From Candidimonas sp. SYP-B2681 (GTDB lineage: Bacteria; Pseudomonadota; Gammaproteobacteria; Burkholderiales; Burkholderiaceae_B), in NCBI RefSeq assembly GCF_003971065.1, contig NZ_RYDV01000001.1, positions 806,001 to 870,000 of the forward strand: a DNA stretch of 64,000 nt, read 5' to 3'. Below, piece by piece: positions 8,032 through 17,636 of the stretch (position 1 is its first letter; every line of letters begins with the position of its first letter). Both the position numbers and the translations under genes were made by a program. The notes beneath the pieces were generated by a model. The model was not told the DNA's origin. It ran no database searches and saw nothing but the letters and a program-made list of their open reading frames with translations.

Positions 8032-9333
8032 ATGGAAGTTCTGATCCTTATTGGTCTTGTCGTCTTGAACGGCATCTTCGCGATGTCCGAGATCGCGTTG
8101 ATTACCTCCCGCAAAGCTCGGCTGATGAAACTTGCCGCCGAAGACGATAGAGCTGCCTCCATCGCTCTCAAACTGGGCGAGAATCCGACTCAGTTTCTTT
8201 CAACTGTTCAGATTGGCATCACCTCAATTGGTATCTTGAACGGTATTGTTGGCGAGGCTGCATTGGCTGCACCGCTATCGTCATGGCTGCATTCCTTGGG
8301 CATGGCGATGGCCACCGCCAGCGCTGCAGCAACGGCCATCGTCGTAATTGCTGTCACCTATATTTCCATCGTGGTCGGAGAATTGGCGCCTAAGCGCCTT
8401 GGGCAAATCAATCCGGAACGGATTGCTCGAATTGTCGCCCGTCCTATACAGGCATTGGCGGTAATTGCTGGCCCCTTCGTGGCGCTACTAACTATCTCGA
8501 CCAATGCATTACTTCGACTTATAGGCATTAAGCAAAGCTCCCAACCGAACGTGGCTGCAGAAGAGATTAGGGCAATATTGGAAGAAGGCACAGAGTCTGG
8601 CGAGATAGAACAGCAAGAGCGCGATATGGTGCGCAACGTGTTCCGTCTGGATGATCGTCGCTTAGCTTCCTTGATGATTCCTCGTTCAGACGTGGTGTTT
8701 ATCGACATCAATCAACCTGCTGACGAAAACTTGCACCGCCTGATTGAATCCGAACACTCCAGGTTTCCAGTTTGTGACGGAAGCCTCGATAACATGCTGG
8801 GCGTTATTCATGCCAAACAGGCTCTCGCCCACATGGCAAAGGGGCAGACTCCCGATTTTTCCGTCAACCTGCACCCAGTACTTTACGTCCCGGAAACCTT
8901 GACCGGCATGGAGCTATTGGAACAGTTCCGCGCCAACAATATGCAGATGGCGTTCGTCATCGACGAATACGGTGAAATCGAAGGCGTCGTGACCCTGCAA
9001 GACGTCCTTGAAATCGTGACAGGTGAATTCACGACGAATAACGAAGAAGATGCATGGGCTGTCCAGCGCGAAGATAGCTCATGGTTACTCGACGGAACCA
9101 TTCCAATTCCGGAACTCAAGGACCACCTACAACTTAAGTCGGTGCCTGAAGAGCAAAAGGGGCGATATCACACGCTTAGTGGGATGATCATGTTGCTGCT
9201 GGGCCGAATCCCGTCTGCCGGGGACCAGGTGAGCTGGCAAGGCTGGAGGTTCGAAGTGGTGGACATGGACCAGAAACGTATCGATAAGGTTCTCGCTATA
9301 CCGCTACTGAATTACGAGACCAGCGCATCGTAA
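8032..9333 (+). CDS. CNNM/CBS-domain transporter of the HlyC/CorC family
   Basis: A 433-residue inner-membrane protein. The N-terminal CNNM (DUF21) domain has an NGIFAMSEIALITSRKARL helix, LSTVQIGITSIGILNGIVGE and further helices to about residue 165. A pair of CBS domains follows (MIPRSDVVFIDINQPADENL and VIDEYGEIEGVVTLQDVLEIV), then a C-terminal CorC_HlyC domain. Relatives are linked to magnesium or cobalt efflux and are often misnamed hemolysins. The ATG at 8032 was preferred over the longer frame because AAGGA lies seven bases before it and the first membrane helix begins at once. It stands alone, divergent from the copper group. Confidence 0.9.
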   Translation: MEVLILIGLVVLNGIFAMSEIALITSRKARLMKLAAEDDRAASIALKLGENPTQFLSTVQIGITSIGILNGIVGEAALAAPLSSWLHSLGMAMATASAAATAIVVIAVTYISIVVGELAPKRLGQINPERIARIVARPIQALAVIAGPFVALLTISTNALLRLIGIKQSSQPNVAAEEIRAILEEGTESGEIEQQERDMVRNVFRLDDRRLASLMIPRSDVVFIDINQPADENLHRLIESEHSRFPVCDGSLDNMLGVIHAKQALAHMAKGQTPDFSVNLHPVLYVPETLTGMELLEQFRANNMQMAFVIDEYGEIEGVVTLQDVLEIVTGEFTTNNEEDAWAVQREDSSWLLDGTIPIPELKDHLQLKSVPEEQKGRYHTLSGMIMLLLGRIPSAGDQVSWQGWRFEVVDMDQKRIDKVLAIPLLNYETSAS

Positions 9334-9497
9334 ATTCGCTTGGCGATTTCTTTATCGTCTAGATAACCCGAAATTCCGTGACGATTTTCCTTTTTTTTGC
9401 GTACGTCTCGCTTATTTTCGGTCGAAGGATCGGCCGGTCCCAACGGAAAATGACGGTCATCCAAGGGATAGAGAGCAATGACGTCCCGTTCTTCCAT
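9312..9497 (-). CDS. Small uncharacterised ORF, 61 aa
   Basis: This frame reads MEERDVIALYPLDDRHFPLG and ends YLDDKEIAKRIYDALVS. It is charged, has no membrane segment, and I do not recognise it. Its codons look like those of neighbouring genes, which favours a real gene, but there is no clear Shine-Dalgarno sequence. It overlaps the 3' end of the convergent transporter gene by 22 bases. It lies downstream of the KfrA-like gene on the same strand. Confidence 0.35.
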   Translation of the reverse strand: MEERDVIALYPLDDRHFPLGPADPSTENKRDVRKKKENRHGISGYLDDKEIAKRIYDALVS

Positions 9498-9590
9498 GCA
9501 GAAAGACGAGCTGGCGAGTCATAAAAGCTCCGTAGTGTGGGTTACGGCTTACGACCTCTTTGCCCTTAAGATTAACGAGACCGTAGTATT

Positions 9591-10667
9591 CTAGGTGGAC
9601 GGCACCGCTCGAGGTCGCTGCGCATTCTTGCCAACTTTTTTTGGCGTCGAAAGAAGCTGTTGTTGCAGTTCCTGCGATTTGCGACGCCATTCATCTGCTT
9701 GCGCTTGGAACACCGCTGCTTGGGCGCCGACGTCATTCAGGCGGCCTTGCAGATGGTTGATTTCGCTCATTGCGAGGTCGCGCTCAGCGCCAACGGCTTG
9801 CAGCTTACCTTCAAGCTGACCCCTCGTCTGCCTAAGTTCGCCTAACTGACCCTGGATAGCAGCTAGTTCGATGCGATAGCGTTCAGCAATTTTTGATGAT
9901 TCAATTTTATGCAGCTCGAGCTCTTTATGTATCCTGGTTGCGGCAACCCGTTCGCGATCGGCATCGAGCAATGCACGTTTCTCGGCTGACCTCGAACGTT
10001 CGTCGGCGAGTTCCATCGCGGCGCGAAGCTTGTCGATCTGGGCAGAGAATTTCTGATGGCCATCATTCAGTTGCTGCACAAGTGCCGTGTTTTCTTTCCT
10101 GGCTTCTTCCAGCGACGTTTCCAAGGAAGCACGGGACCTATCCGCAGCTAATGACTTCTCTTCAAGCGATGCGACATGCAGCCGCGTTCGATTCAATTCT
10201 TCTTTAATCGACTCGAGAGTCATGTAAGCCAGTTTGCGATCTGAATTGGCAGCGTCTACCTTTGCCTGACTTTGAACTACTTGAGCATGGGCTTGCTCGA
10301 CCTGCACCCGGGCCTCAGCCCTATACACGCCCAACGATTCATCGGCTGTAACTTGCGCTTTGCCCCAAAGGTCTGCGATAAGGTCGCCGGCAGCAGTTTT
10401 TAAGGCTTCAGGCAGATCGGGATGTTCGATGCGCGTACGGCTCTTTTCCCTTAGATCTTCCCAAAATTTAGTCAACGCATCGGCCGGGGCGCTCATGCTG
10501 CCCTTTCGTACCAATTGATAAAGCTTGTTTGCCGTGGGCGTAATGCCGTATCGGAAAAACAGCAGCGCACAAACTTCGCGGTAGAGCGCTTGCGTGTGGG
10601 TAAACCGCTCGCGGAGCTGCTCAATGTCCTGTGCAAGCCCCGCCTCGTTGACTATATCAGTAGCCAT
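9591..10667 (-). CDS. KfrA-like DNA-binding coiled-coil protein
   Basis: A 358-residue protein. Residues 1-120 resemble the KfrA N-terminal DNA-binding domain (EVCALLFFRYGITPTANKLYQLVRKG, then a WEDLREKSR segment). From about residue 125 to 345 it is an almost unbroken coiled coil rich in Glu, Gln, Arg and Ala. KfrA of IncP plasmids is a DNA-binding autorepressor thought to help plasmid partition. Here the gene is divergent from a tyrosine recombinase with a 142-base shared gap that contains a palindrome. Whether this copy is chromosomal housekeeping or the remains of an element cannot be decided from the window. Confidence 0.8.
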   Translation of the reverse strand: MATDIVNEAGLAQDIEQLRERFTHTQALYREVCALLFFRYGITPTANKLYQLVRKGSMSAPADALTKFWEDLREKSRTRIEHPDLPEALKTAAGDLIADLWGKAQVTADESLGVYRAEARVQVEQAHAQVVQSQAKVDAANSDRKLAYMTLESIKEELNRTRLHVASLEEKSLAADRSRASLETSLEEARKENTALVQQLNDGHQKFSAQIDKLRAAMELADERSRSAEKRALLDADRERVAATRIHKELELHKIESSKIAERYRIELAAIQGQLGELRQTRGQLEGKLQAVGAERDLAMSEINHLQGRLNDVGAQAAVFQAQADEWRRKSQELQQQLLSTPKKVGKNAQRPRAVPST

Positions 10668-10681
10668 AATGCCAATCCTAA

Positions 10682-10766
10682 AGTATTTATAAAATAATAC
10701 TATGTATTACGTTGCAAACCCAACATCACATTCCAATTAATTTGACATTATCCTTATAATGTCAAA
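10682..10766. promoter_or_regulatory. AT-rich divergent promoter region with an 11-bp palindrome
   Basis: TTTGACATTAT (10741-10751) and its exact mirror ATAATGTCAAA (10756-10766) are separated by CCTT. Each arm carries TTGACA, so a -35 element is offered on both strands. A weaker imperfect mirror (AGTATT ... AATACT, 10682-10701) lies nearer the KfrA-like gene. The site is well placed to be the operator for the KfrA-like protein and to couple it to the recombinase gene; that link is inference. Confidence 0.5.
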
Positions 10767-10809
10767 ATTAACTACAATAGAGCATCAGAAAAGACCCGGA
10801 TAAAGCGCC

Positions 10810-12003
10810 ATGCCTGACAGTCTCAAAAAGAAGTCTGAAATCGAACTCGCCCAATCCATTCCGGCCGTGAATCGGCTGGTACTCGAGGGCCGTTCTGGCA
10901 TTAATCGCGCCATCGGAAACCGGCCGCAAATCGCCGCGGAAACTGACATCGAGGCCATAAAGGTATGGCTTGCACGTTTTGTTGATACCCCCACCACCTT
11001 CAGCAATTACCGTAAGGAAGCCGAGCGGCTAATGCTCTGGTCCACCCTTGCTCTGGATAAGCCAATATCGTCTTTGACACACGAAGATTTGCTTGTGTAT
11101 CAGCATTTTCTAGCCGATCCACAGCCGGCAGAACAATGGGTAATGCCGCGCGGACGAAAAGTGGCACGAGCCCATCCCGACTGGCGCCCGTTTGCCGGAC
11201 CCTTAGCGCCAACAAGCCGTCGCCAGGCCATTATTATTTTGAACACCATGTTTGCCTGGCTCGTAACGGCCGGCTATCTGGCAGGCAATCCCCTGTCGCT
11301 ATCTCGTCAACGTAGCCGTAAGGCCAAACCTCGCGTTACCCGTTATCTTGACGATGGTTCCTGGACGGAAGTGAAGCTTGCCATCGAAGCGATGCCTCGA
11401 GATACGCCCCGGGAACAGGAACGCTATTTTCGCTTGCGGTGGTTATTTTCCTTGTTGTACTTGTGCGGATTGCGCATTTCCGAAGTCACGCAAAACAATA
11501 TGGGCGGTTTCTTCTGCCGGCGTGATAACAGCGGGCAAGATCGCTGGTGGCTGGAAATTACCGGTAAAGGCGAAAAAATCCGAATGGTGCCGGCGACAAG
11601 TGAACTTATGGACGAACTGGCCAGCTACCGTCGTGAAAATGGTTTTCCGCCTTTCCCTTCCCAGGAAGACACCACTCCCCTTCTGCTGCCAATTGGGCGC
11701 CGGCCCCGTAGCCTTAGCCGTGCCGCAGTGCATTCGATGGTGAAAGAGGTATTCAAAGCCGCAGCGGCACGTCTTCGTGCACGCGGACTTCCATTTGAGG
11801 CCCAAGCCCAACGCTTGGAGCAAGCGTCGGCTCATTGGTTGCGCCACACTGCAGGATCCAGCATGGCCAATAACGAGGTAGATTTACGCTACGTGCGCGA
11901 TAACCTCGGGCACGAGTCCATCAGCACTACCAATACCTACCTGCACTCATCGGATGACGCCCGGCATCGCGCCACGGAAGAAAAGCACAAAATTGACTGG
12001 TGA
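10810..12003 (+). CDS. Tyrosine recombinase / site-specific integrase
   Basis: A 397-residue tyrosine recombinase. A SAM-like N-terminal core-binding domain spans about residues 50-160. The catalytic domain shows arginine in YLCGLRISEV, lysine in EITGKGEKIRMVP, HWLRH for the His-x-x-Arg pair, GH in RDNLGHESIS, and the tyrosine nucleophile in TTNTYLHSS. All key residues are present, so it should be active. No phage or transposon genes adjoin it, and its only neighbour in context is the divergent KfrA-like gene. This suggests a conserved pair rather than the integrase of a prophage. Confidence 0.88.
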   Translation: MPDSLKKKSEIELAQSIPAVNRLVLEGRSGINRAIGNRPQIAAETDIEAIKVWLARFVDTPTTFSNYRKEAERLMLWSTLALDKPISSLTHEDLLVYQHFLADPQPAEQWVMPRGRKVARAHPDWRPFAGPLAPTSRRQAIIILNTMFAWLVTAGYLAGNPLSLSRQRSRKAKPRVTRYLDDGSWTEVKLAIEAMPRDTPREQERYFRLRWLFSLLYLCGLRISEVTQNNMGGFFCRRDNSGQDRWWLEITGKGEKIRMVPATSELMDELASYRRENGFPPFPSQEDTTPLLLPIGRRPRSLSRAAVHSMVKEVFKAAAARLRARGLPFEAQAQRLEQASAHWLRHTAGSSMANNEVDLRYVRDNLGHESISTTNTYLHSSDDARHRATEEKHKIDW

Positions 12004-12084
12004 CGCAGCAAGGAACCCTGCTTCTGTTTATCTGAAGGGACGCTTAGACTCTATGCGAGACAAGCAAAGTCACATCGTTAGATG

Positions 12085-13374
12085 TTAAATCCCCATAGTC
12101 ACAAACATCGCCACTACGGCAGATGCCATGACCCCTGTGCAGAGCCAACCCAATACCTTTAACCTAAGGCTGATAACGAACTGCCCCATAATATCGGAAC
12201 GCCTCGCAATCAGCATCATCACGACCAGGATAGGAACCGAAATAACGCCGTTAATGACGGCGCTCCAATACAAGGCTTTAATGGGATCAATCGGCGCGAA
12301 GCAAATCGCTACGCCGACTAGCGTCGAAATAGCGATGATGCTGTAGAACTTTTTGGCTAAGGCCGGACTTAATCCCAGACTGCTCTTCCAGTTGAAGGCT
12401 CCCGCCACGGCATACGCGGCAGAACCCGCCAACACCGGCACGGCAAGCAGGCCAGTGCCAATGATACCGGCGCTGAATAGCCAGAAAGCCAACTCGCCCG
12501 CAATGGGACGCAATGCTGACGCAGCCTGCGCAGACGTTTGAATATCGGTGACGCCATGCGCATTTAATGTCACTGCAGTGGTCAGGATAATGAAATAGGC
12601 AACAGCATTGGAGAACCCCATACCGATAAACGTGTCGATTCTAATGCGCCGGAAGTTGGCGGACGCTTGCTCGGGAGCATACTTAAGCGGAGCTGCCTTG
12701 GCATTCGCACGCTGTTCCTCTACCTCTTCGGACGCTTGCCAGAAAAATAAATATGGACTAATAGTGGTACCGAATACAGCTACGACTGTCGTGACGAACT
12801 CGGTTTTCCACGCAAGGTGAGGCATCAAAGTATTTGTCATTACCTGTGCCCAAGGCATATGTACGACGAATGCGGTGCCGACATACGCTAGCAGCGCAAG
12901 AGTGAGCCATTTCAGAATGCGGACGTAACGCTTGTAAGGAACAATAATCTGTAATAACAATGAAGCCGCCCCGAACCCGACAGCATAAAAATGGGTCGGC
13001 CCACCAAGCAACAAATTTAGGGCCGCGGCCATTGCAGCAAGATCGGCACCGATATTGATGGTATTCGCCACCAGCAAGAGCCCGACAATGAAATAGAGCA
13101 GCCATCCAGAATAATGTCGGCGAATACTGGTGGCAAGACCGTGTCCGGTGACCCTCCCTATTTTGGCGCTTATAACCTGAACCCCGACCATCAAGGGATA
13201 GGTCAGGAAGATCGTCCACAACATGTTAAAGCCAAACTGCGCCCCAGCTTGCGAATAGGTGGCGATGCCACTTGGGTCGTCGTCGGCCGCACCGGTAATC
13301 AGCCCCGGCCCAAGCTTATTCAGCCATAAAGCTGCCGACACTTCAGGCGTTTCTCTGGGCGTTAAAGTTGGCAT
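12085..13374 (-). CDS. Divergent Nramp-family transporter
   Basis: A 429-residue membrane protein with the Nramp fold and about eleven helices. The first helix reads GPGLITGAADDDPSGIATYS, so the family's metal-binding DPGN motif is DPSG. In helix six the usual MPH motif is replaced by SPY (GTTISPYLFFWQASEE). The soft methionine ligand for manganese or iron is therefore missing. By comparison with characterised Nramp relatives, the substrate is likely not manganese; magnesium is one possibility. It lies downstream of the MtfA peptidase gene on the same strand, and a canonical MntH is encoded just beyond that. Length is normal. Confidence 0.82.
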   Translation of the reverse strand: MPTLTPRETPEVSAALWLNKLGPGLITGAADDDPSGIATYSQAGAQFGFNMLWTIFLTYPLMVGVQVISAKIGRVTGHGLATSIRRHYSGWLLYFIVGLLLVANTINIGADLAAMAAALNLLLGGPTHFYAVGFGAASLLLQIIVPYKRYVRILKWLTLALLAYVGTAFVVHMPWAQVMTNTLMPHLAWKTEFVTTVVAVFGTTISPYLFFWQASEEVEEQRANAKAAPLKYAPEQASANFRRIRIDTFIGMGFSNAVAYFIILTTAVTLNAHGVTDIQTSAQAASALRPIAGELAFWLFSAGIIGTGLLAVPVLAGSAAYAVAGAFNWKSSLGLSPALAKKFYSIIAISTLVGVAICFAPIDPIKALYWSAVINGVISVPILVVMMLIARRSDIMGQFVISLRLKVLGWLCTGVMASAVVAMFVTMGI

Positions 13375-13466
13375 CTTTTCTTCATGAAAGAGGGTCGGTT
13401 ATTTCTGTATATACGGCATACGAAATGACAGCCATTGAGTCATGGGAATCTCCCGAAATAAGCCTG

Positions 13467-14279
13467 CTATTGCCATGCTCGGGGGTCGACCCGGTAGTAA
13501 CTCTCAAGTTCGCCAAACAGCTCGGGATGATGCTCAGCCAACTCCACCGGCATCTCGAAAAACGTTTCTGTTACGACCGCAAAGAACTCGGCCGGATTCG
13601 TTGCCCCATAGGGGTCCAGGAACGTTTCGTCGCGATGAAAAGCACTTGACTGCAATGCAGCATACTCGCGAGAGAACACAGCAGCCCAGCTTTGGTAGCT
13701 GGCCCGTTTTCCCAGAATGGGGACACCGTCGGCACTCCCCGTTTCATCATCCAGCTGATGTGCAAATTCATGCAAGACGACGTTATGCCCGTCCGAAAAA
13801 TCGCTGGCATCTTCCTTGACTTCGTCCCAGGCCAGGACCACTCGACCGTCACCCCATGATTCGCCCAGCAGTCCCTCTTCATGGTATGTCACCACCCCGC
13901 CCGGCTCGATCTCGGTCCTTGGTGCAACGAAGGCAGAGGGATAAACAAGAACCGAGGTTAATTGAGGGTAAACATGAGACTTTCGATTCAACAGTAATAA
14001 ACACGCTATGCCGGCAATCGTCACCTTTATTTCGTCGTTTATCGCCAGGCCGCCACAGCCGTAGAAAGTCTTCTGATGTAAGAACTGCTTGATCAAGTGC
14101 TGCAACTGCTGCTGAAGCTCGACCGTCATTTTCGAATAGACCGGAACGTTCGTTTCAAGAATTGCTACGAAACGATCGGGAAACGGAGCTCGAATTGCCT
14201 CTCTCAAGCGATACTTTGGCAGCCAAGCCCACAGCCCAGTCACCAAAAGTGTAATAGCCGAAACTAACAAGATACCCAT
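13467..14279 (-). CDS. mtfA: MtfA-family zinc peptidase
   Basis: A 270-residue protein with HEFAHQLDDETG (about residue 180), the HExxH-type zinc site of MtfA peptidases, and downstream glutamates in NPAEFFAVVTETFFE. Residues 1-20 form a hydrophobic stretch (GILLVSAITLLVTGLWAWLP), which could anchor it in the membrane. E. coli MtfA binds the glucose repressor Mlc. The ATG at 14279 gives a length close to E. coli MtfA (265); the longer frame adds residues that do not fit. It is divergent from mntH across 138 bases and followed by the Nramp-like gene. Confidence 0.85.
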   Translation of the reverse strand: MGILLVSAITLLVTGLWAWLPKYRLREAIRAPFPDRFVAILETNVPVYSKMTVELQQQLQHLIKQFLHQKTFYGCGGLAINDEIKVTIAGIACLLLLNRKSHVYPQLTSVLVYPSAFVAPRTEIEPGGVVTYHEEGLLGESWGDGRVVLAWDEVKEDASDFSDGHNVVLHEFAHQLDDETGSADGVPILGKRASYQSWAAVFSREYAALQSSAFHRDETFLDPYGATNPAEFFAVVTETFFEMPVELAEHHPELFGELESYYRVDPRAWQ

Positions 14280-14417
14280 ACCATTTAGCCTAGTCGCTTG
14301 ATATTCAAACAGCAAGCCCGGCGTAAGCAGTAACAAGCACATAGGTTTGCCATTGCAGAGTGGCGCATGCATACTTTCAAGGTGTATTCTTGCTTCTGTT
14401 CCTCGTGAGCCTGTCGC

Positions 14418-15764
14418 ATGAAAGACTCAGCCCTTTGCACTGATCTACAGCAGCAGTCAGCCGGACAAGAGTTGCGCTTAAGTCTAGGTAAGCTCAACGG
14501 CAGCGTACCGGTTCCCAAGCATGGCCATTGGCTGCGCCGCTTATTAGCATTTTTGGGGCCTGGCTACCTGGTAGCGGTCGGATATATGGACCCGGGTAAC
14601 TGGGCGACCGATCTGGCAGGTGGATCAAAGTTCGGCTACACATTGTTATCCATCATACTGTTATCCAACCTGATGGCCATAGTCCTCCAAGGATTGGCAG
14701 CGCGGCTGGGTATCGTAACGGACCGCGATCTTGCGCAGGCGTGCCGCGAACAGTATTCCAGGCCGGTGGGGATCGTGTTGTGGCTGGCCTGTGAAATTGC
14801 AATCATTGCCTGCGATTTGGCCGAGGTCATAGGCACAGCTATTGCGCTTAATCTGCTATTTGGTATTCCGCTGGTTTGGGGCGCCACCATCACGGCTGGC
14901 GATGTGTTCCTTGTTCTGCTGCTGATGCGCTTCGGCTTTCGCTGGCTGGAGGCCTTCGTCATTGCCCTGCTCGCCGTTATTTTCTGCTGTTTCGCTATCC
15001 AGATCGTTTTGGCCCGACCCGATATGGGCGAACTACTTCGCGGCTTTCTACCGCAGGCGCAAGTCGTTATGGACCCCGCCGCGCTCTATCTGGCTATCGG
15101 AATCATCGGCGCCACTGTCATGCCCCATAATTTGTATCTTCACTCATCCATCGTACAGACACGCGCCTATCCGCGAACGGAGCAAGGTCGTCGTCAAGGC
15201 ATCATTTGGGCAGTCACGGACAGCACCATCGCCCTTATGCTGGCCTTATTTATCAATGCGGCTATCCTGATCACCGCGGCGTCGGTTTTTCATAAGGCCG
15301 GACGAACAGACGTCGAGGAAATCGAGCAAGCCTATCACTTGCTTTCGCCCATGCTGGGTGTCGGCTTTGCCTCGGTCCTATTCGCGGTGGCGCTACTTGC
15401 CTCAGGAATCAACTCAACGGTGACGGCCACGCTGGCCGGCCAGATTATTATGGAAGGCTTTTTGAACCTGCGCCTTCCGCCGTGGGCACGCCGCTTGTTA
15501 ACGCGTGGCCTGGCCATCATTCCTGTCATCGTCGTCACCAGCTTATATGGCGAGAGCGGAACAGCCAAGCTATTGATATTCAGTCAGGTCGTCTTATCAA
15601 TGCAGCTGCCCTTTGCCGTCATTCCGTTAGTGAGTTTTGTGTCTGACCGGAAGCTAATGGGCAACCTTGTGATCGGGCGCGGCATTTCCACCCTGGCTTG
15701 GTGTATTGCGCTACTTATCGTTGTCCTGAATGTCAAATTGCTGGTGGATGTTTTTCGCGCTTAG
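14418..15764 (+). CDS. mntH: Manganese transporter MntH (Nramp)
   Basis: A 448-residue canonical Nramp transporter that imports manganese (and iron) with protons across the inner membrane. The first helix carries the intact motif in [17 protein letters not shown] and helix six carries [14 protein letters not shown], giving the Asp, Asn, Met and His residues used for metal binding and proton transfer. The N-terminal 30 residues are hydrophilic. No MntR or Fur box was clear in the upstream gap. A very strong hairpin follows the stop codon. Confidence 0.93.
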   Translation: MKDSALCTDLQQQSAGQELRLSLGKLNGSVPVPKHGHWLRRLLAFLGPGYLVAVGYMDPGNWATDLAGGSKFGYTLLSIILLSNLMAIVLQGLAARLGIVTDRDLAQACREQYSRPVGIVLWLACEIAIIACDLAEVIGTAIALNLLFGIPLVWGATITAGDVFLVLLLMRFGFRWLEAFVIALLAVIFCCFAIQIVLARPDMGELLRGFLPQAQVVMDPAALYLAIGIIGATVMPHNLYLHSSIVQTRAYPRTEQGRRQGIIWAVTDSTIALMLALFINAAILITAASVFHKAGRTDVEEIEQAYHLLSPMLGVGFASVLFAVALLASGINSTVTATLAGQIIMEGFLNLRLPPWARRLLTRGLAIIPVIVVTSLYGESGTAKLLIFSQVVLSMQLPFAVIPLVSFVSDRKLMGNLVIGRGISTLAWCIALLIVVLNVKLLVDVFRA

Positions 15765-15795
15765 TATCACTGCGGTGCGGACTTGCGCGATGAGG

Positions 15796-15853
15796 CAGAG
15801 CTGCTTGGCATCCTCCCCGCCCTCCAGGCCGGGGAGGATGCCAAGCAGCTCTG
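15796..15853. terminator. 24-bp perfect inverted repeat between convergent genes
   Basis: CAGAGCTGCTTGGCATCCTC continued by CCCG (15796-15819) is mirrored exactly at 15830-15853, with a 10-base spacer. It begins 32 bases after the mntH stop and lies 71 bases before the end of the convergent acyl-CoA ligase gene. It has no T-tract, so it would act as a bidirectional structural terminator or RNA-stabilising stem. A remnant of a mobile-element end is another possibility. Confidence 0.6.
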
Positions 15854-15923
15854 GCCACGATCAGAAAGATGATTTGCAGCGTCAAAAGCAGGATGTGGGG
15901 CCCGCGTCTGCGCCCCACGTGAG

Positions 15924-17576
15924 CTACATCAGCACAACCCGCTCACCCCCTATTGAGCAGGATGCCGCTGTCATCCGTCCTGACCAGTCGGCATACTCTT
16001 CACGCAGCTGACGGCGTGCGATCTTGCCGACGGCAGTACGTGGAATGCTAGCGACCGCAACGAACGCCTGGGGGAGCTGCCACTTGGCAAACCGCCCAAG
16101 CAGATGCAACCGCAGTGCTTCGTCTTCGACGGTGGCGCCTTGCGCCAAAACCATCAATGCGAGGGGGCGTTCTCCCCATTTTTCATGGGGAATGGCGATC
16201 ACGGTGCACTCAATGACCTCAGGCAACTCAAGAAGCGCATCCTCCAGGTCTTGAGGAGCGATCCATTCGCCGCCCGATTTGATTAGGTCCTCCTTTCTTT
16301 CCAATACCTTTAGGTTGCCGCTCGGGTCGATGTGACCGATATCGCCCGTGCACAGCCACCCATCCTCAGTCCAGCGGCTAGGCAAGTCGAGCTCAAAGTA
16401 CTTGTCTGTCACGCATACGCCTCGCACCTGCACTTCGCCAATCGAGTGTCCGTCATGCGGGAGCACTTTACCCTCGGACATGATCCGAATGTCGACGATG
16501 GCCATAGGCTTACCCTGGCTTAAGCGCCAGTCGCCACTCACCTGGTCTGCCGCCTTGGTGTGCTTGGGCTGAGGCCGGCTCACCGTGATGACGCTTGCTG
16601 TTTCCGTCATGCCCCATCCTTGAAGTAGCGTGATACCGAAACGCGCCAAGCGGTCAAATAGGTGCTGCGGGGGCGCGGCACCGCCCGTTATGATGGTCAT
16701 CGGACAGAGCTCGGCGTGCGATCCAGCGCTTTCCTCCAGGCGGCTTGCAAGCTCCTGCCAGACCGTAGGCACCCCGGCCGAAAACGTGACTTCCTCGGCG
16801 TGCATGAGTTCCAGCAAGCTCTGAGGGTCAACTTTAGGACCGGGTAACACCAACTTGGCCCCGGTCAGGGCGGCCGAAAAGGGAAGCCCCCAGCCATTGC
16901 CGTGAAACATGGGGACCACGGCAAGCACCGTGTCGTTTCGGCTCACGCCGTACCCATCGACCATGGCCTGCGAGAAGGCATGCATGACGAGTCCGCGGTG
17001 CGAATACACGACCCCTTTGGGGCGACCGGTGGAGCCACCGGTGTAGCAGATGCTTGCCGGCGAATCCTCTCGTACCTCGGGCAGCGTCACGCCAGAGGGA
17101 ACGGGTTCGTGCAGCCACGCCTCGTAGGTGGCAAAATCGGAGGCGTCTTCCAGCCCGCTATATTGGTTGACAATGACCTTTTCTACCGTTGTGAGGCGGG
17201 GCAGTATTTCGCGAACCTGAGGCAGCAACACATCATCGACGATGAGAATTTTATCCCCGGCATGATTGATGATGAAGACTTGATCCTCGGGCGACAAGCG
17301 GTGGTTGATCGTGTGCAGCACGCCCCCGGCGGCCGGCACACCAAAGTACGCTTCCAGATGGACGTGATGGTTCCACATCAAGGTGCCCACGGTTTCGCCT
17401 GGCTGCAGATTCTCAGCGGCTAGGCGACGCGCCAAGCGCTGGCTTCGCGCTGCGATTTGCGCGTAGCAATGCCGGCGTATTCCCCCATCGGGCATCCTTG
17501 TCACGACCTCAGTCGTACCGTACATTCGTTCCGCTAGACGGCGTAGCCAATTTAACGTCAGGGGGAAATGCATCAT
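15924..17576 (-). CDS. Acyl-CoA ligase (AMP-forming)
   Basis: A 550-residue member of the ANL superfamily, which activates a carboxylate through an acyl-adenylate to its CoA ester. Seen motifs: the P-loop CYTGGSTGRPKGVVYSH (about residue 185), GWGMTETASV, the CTGDIGHIDPSGNLKVLERK hinge region, and the adenylation lysine in PRTAVGKIARRQL near the end. It resembles medium- and long-chain fatty-acid ligases, but the substrate cannot be assigned. It lies 60 bases downstream of the GntR gene on the same strand and faces away from the TRAP operon, so it probably activates the acid that the transporter brings in. GGAGA lies six bases before the ATG. Confidence 0.88.
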   Translation of the reverse strand: MMHFPLTLNWLRRLAERMYGTTEVVTRMPDGGIRRHCYAQIAARSQRLARRLAAENLQPGETVGTLMWNHHVHLEAYFGVPAAGGVLHTINHRLSPEDQVFIINHAGDKILIVDDVLLPQVREILPRLTTVEKVIVNQYSGLEDASDFATYEAWLHEPVPSGVTLPEVREDSPASICYTGGSTGRPKGVVYSHRGLVMHAFSQAMVDGYGVSRNDTVLAVVPMFHGNGWGLPFSAALTGAKLVLPGPKVDPQSLLELMHAEEVTFSAGVPTVWQELASRLEESAGSHAELCPMTIITGGAAPPQHLFDRLARFGITLLQGWGMTETASVITVSRPQPKHTKAADQVSGDWRLSQGKPMAIVDIRIMSEGKVLPHDGHSIGEVQVRGVCVTDKYFELDLPSRWTEDGWLCTGDIGHIDPSGNLKVLERKEDLIKSGGEWIAPQDLEDALLELPEVIECTVIAIPHEKWGERPLALMVLAQGATVEDEALRLHLLGRFAKWQLPQAFVAVASIPRTAVGKIARRQLREEYADWSGRMTAASCSIGGERVVLM

Positions 17577-17636
17577 AAAAAGTCTCCGTTACACAGGTTC
17601 CAGGACCCGCTTATCGATGTTGCGACTATTGAAAGT

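Noticed and set aside
10741-12003. Prophage or genomic island marked by the integrase
   Set aside because: No structural, replication or cargo genes, no tRNA and no direct repeat were found around it.
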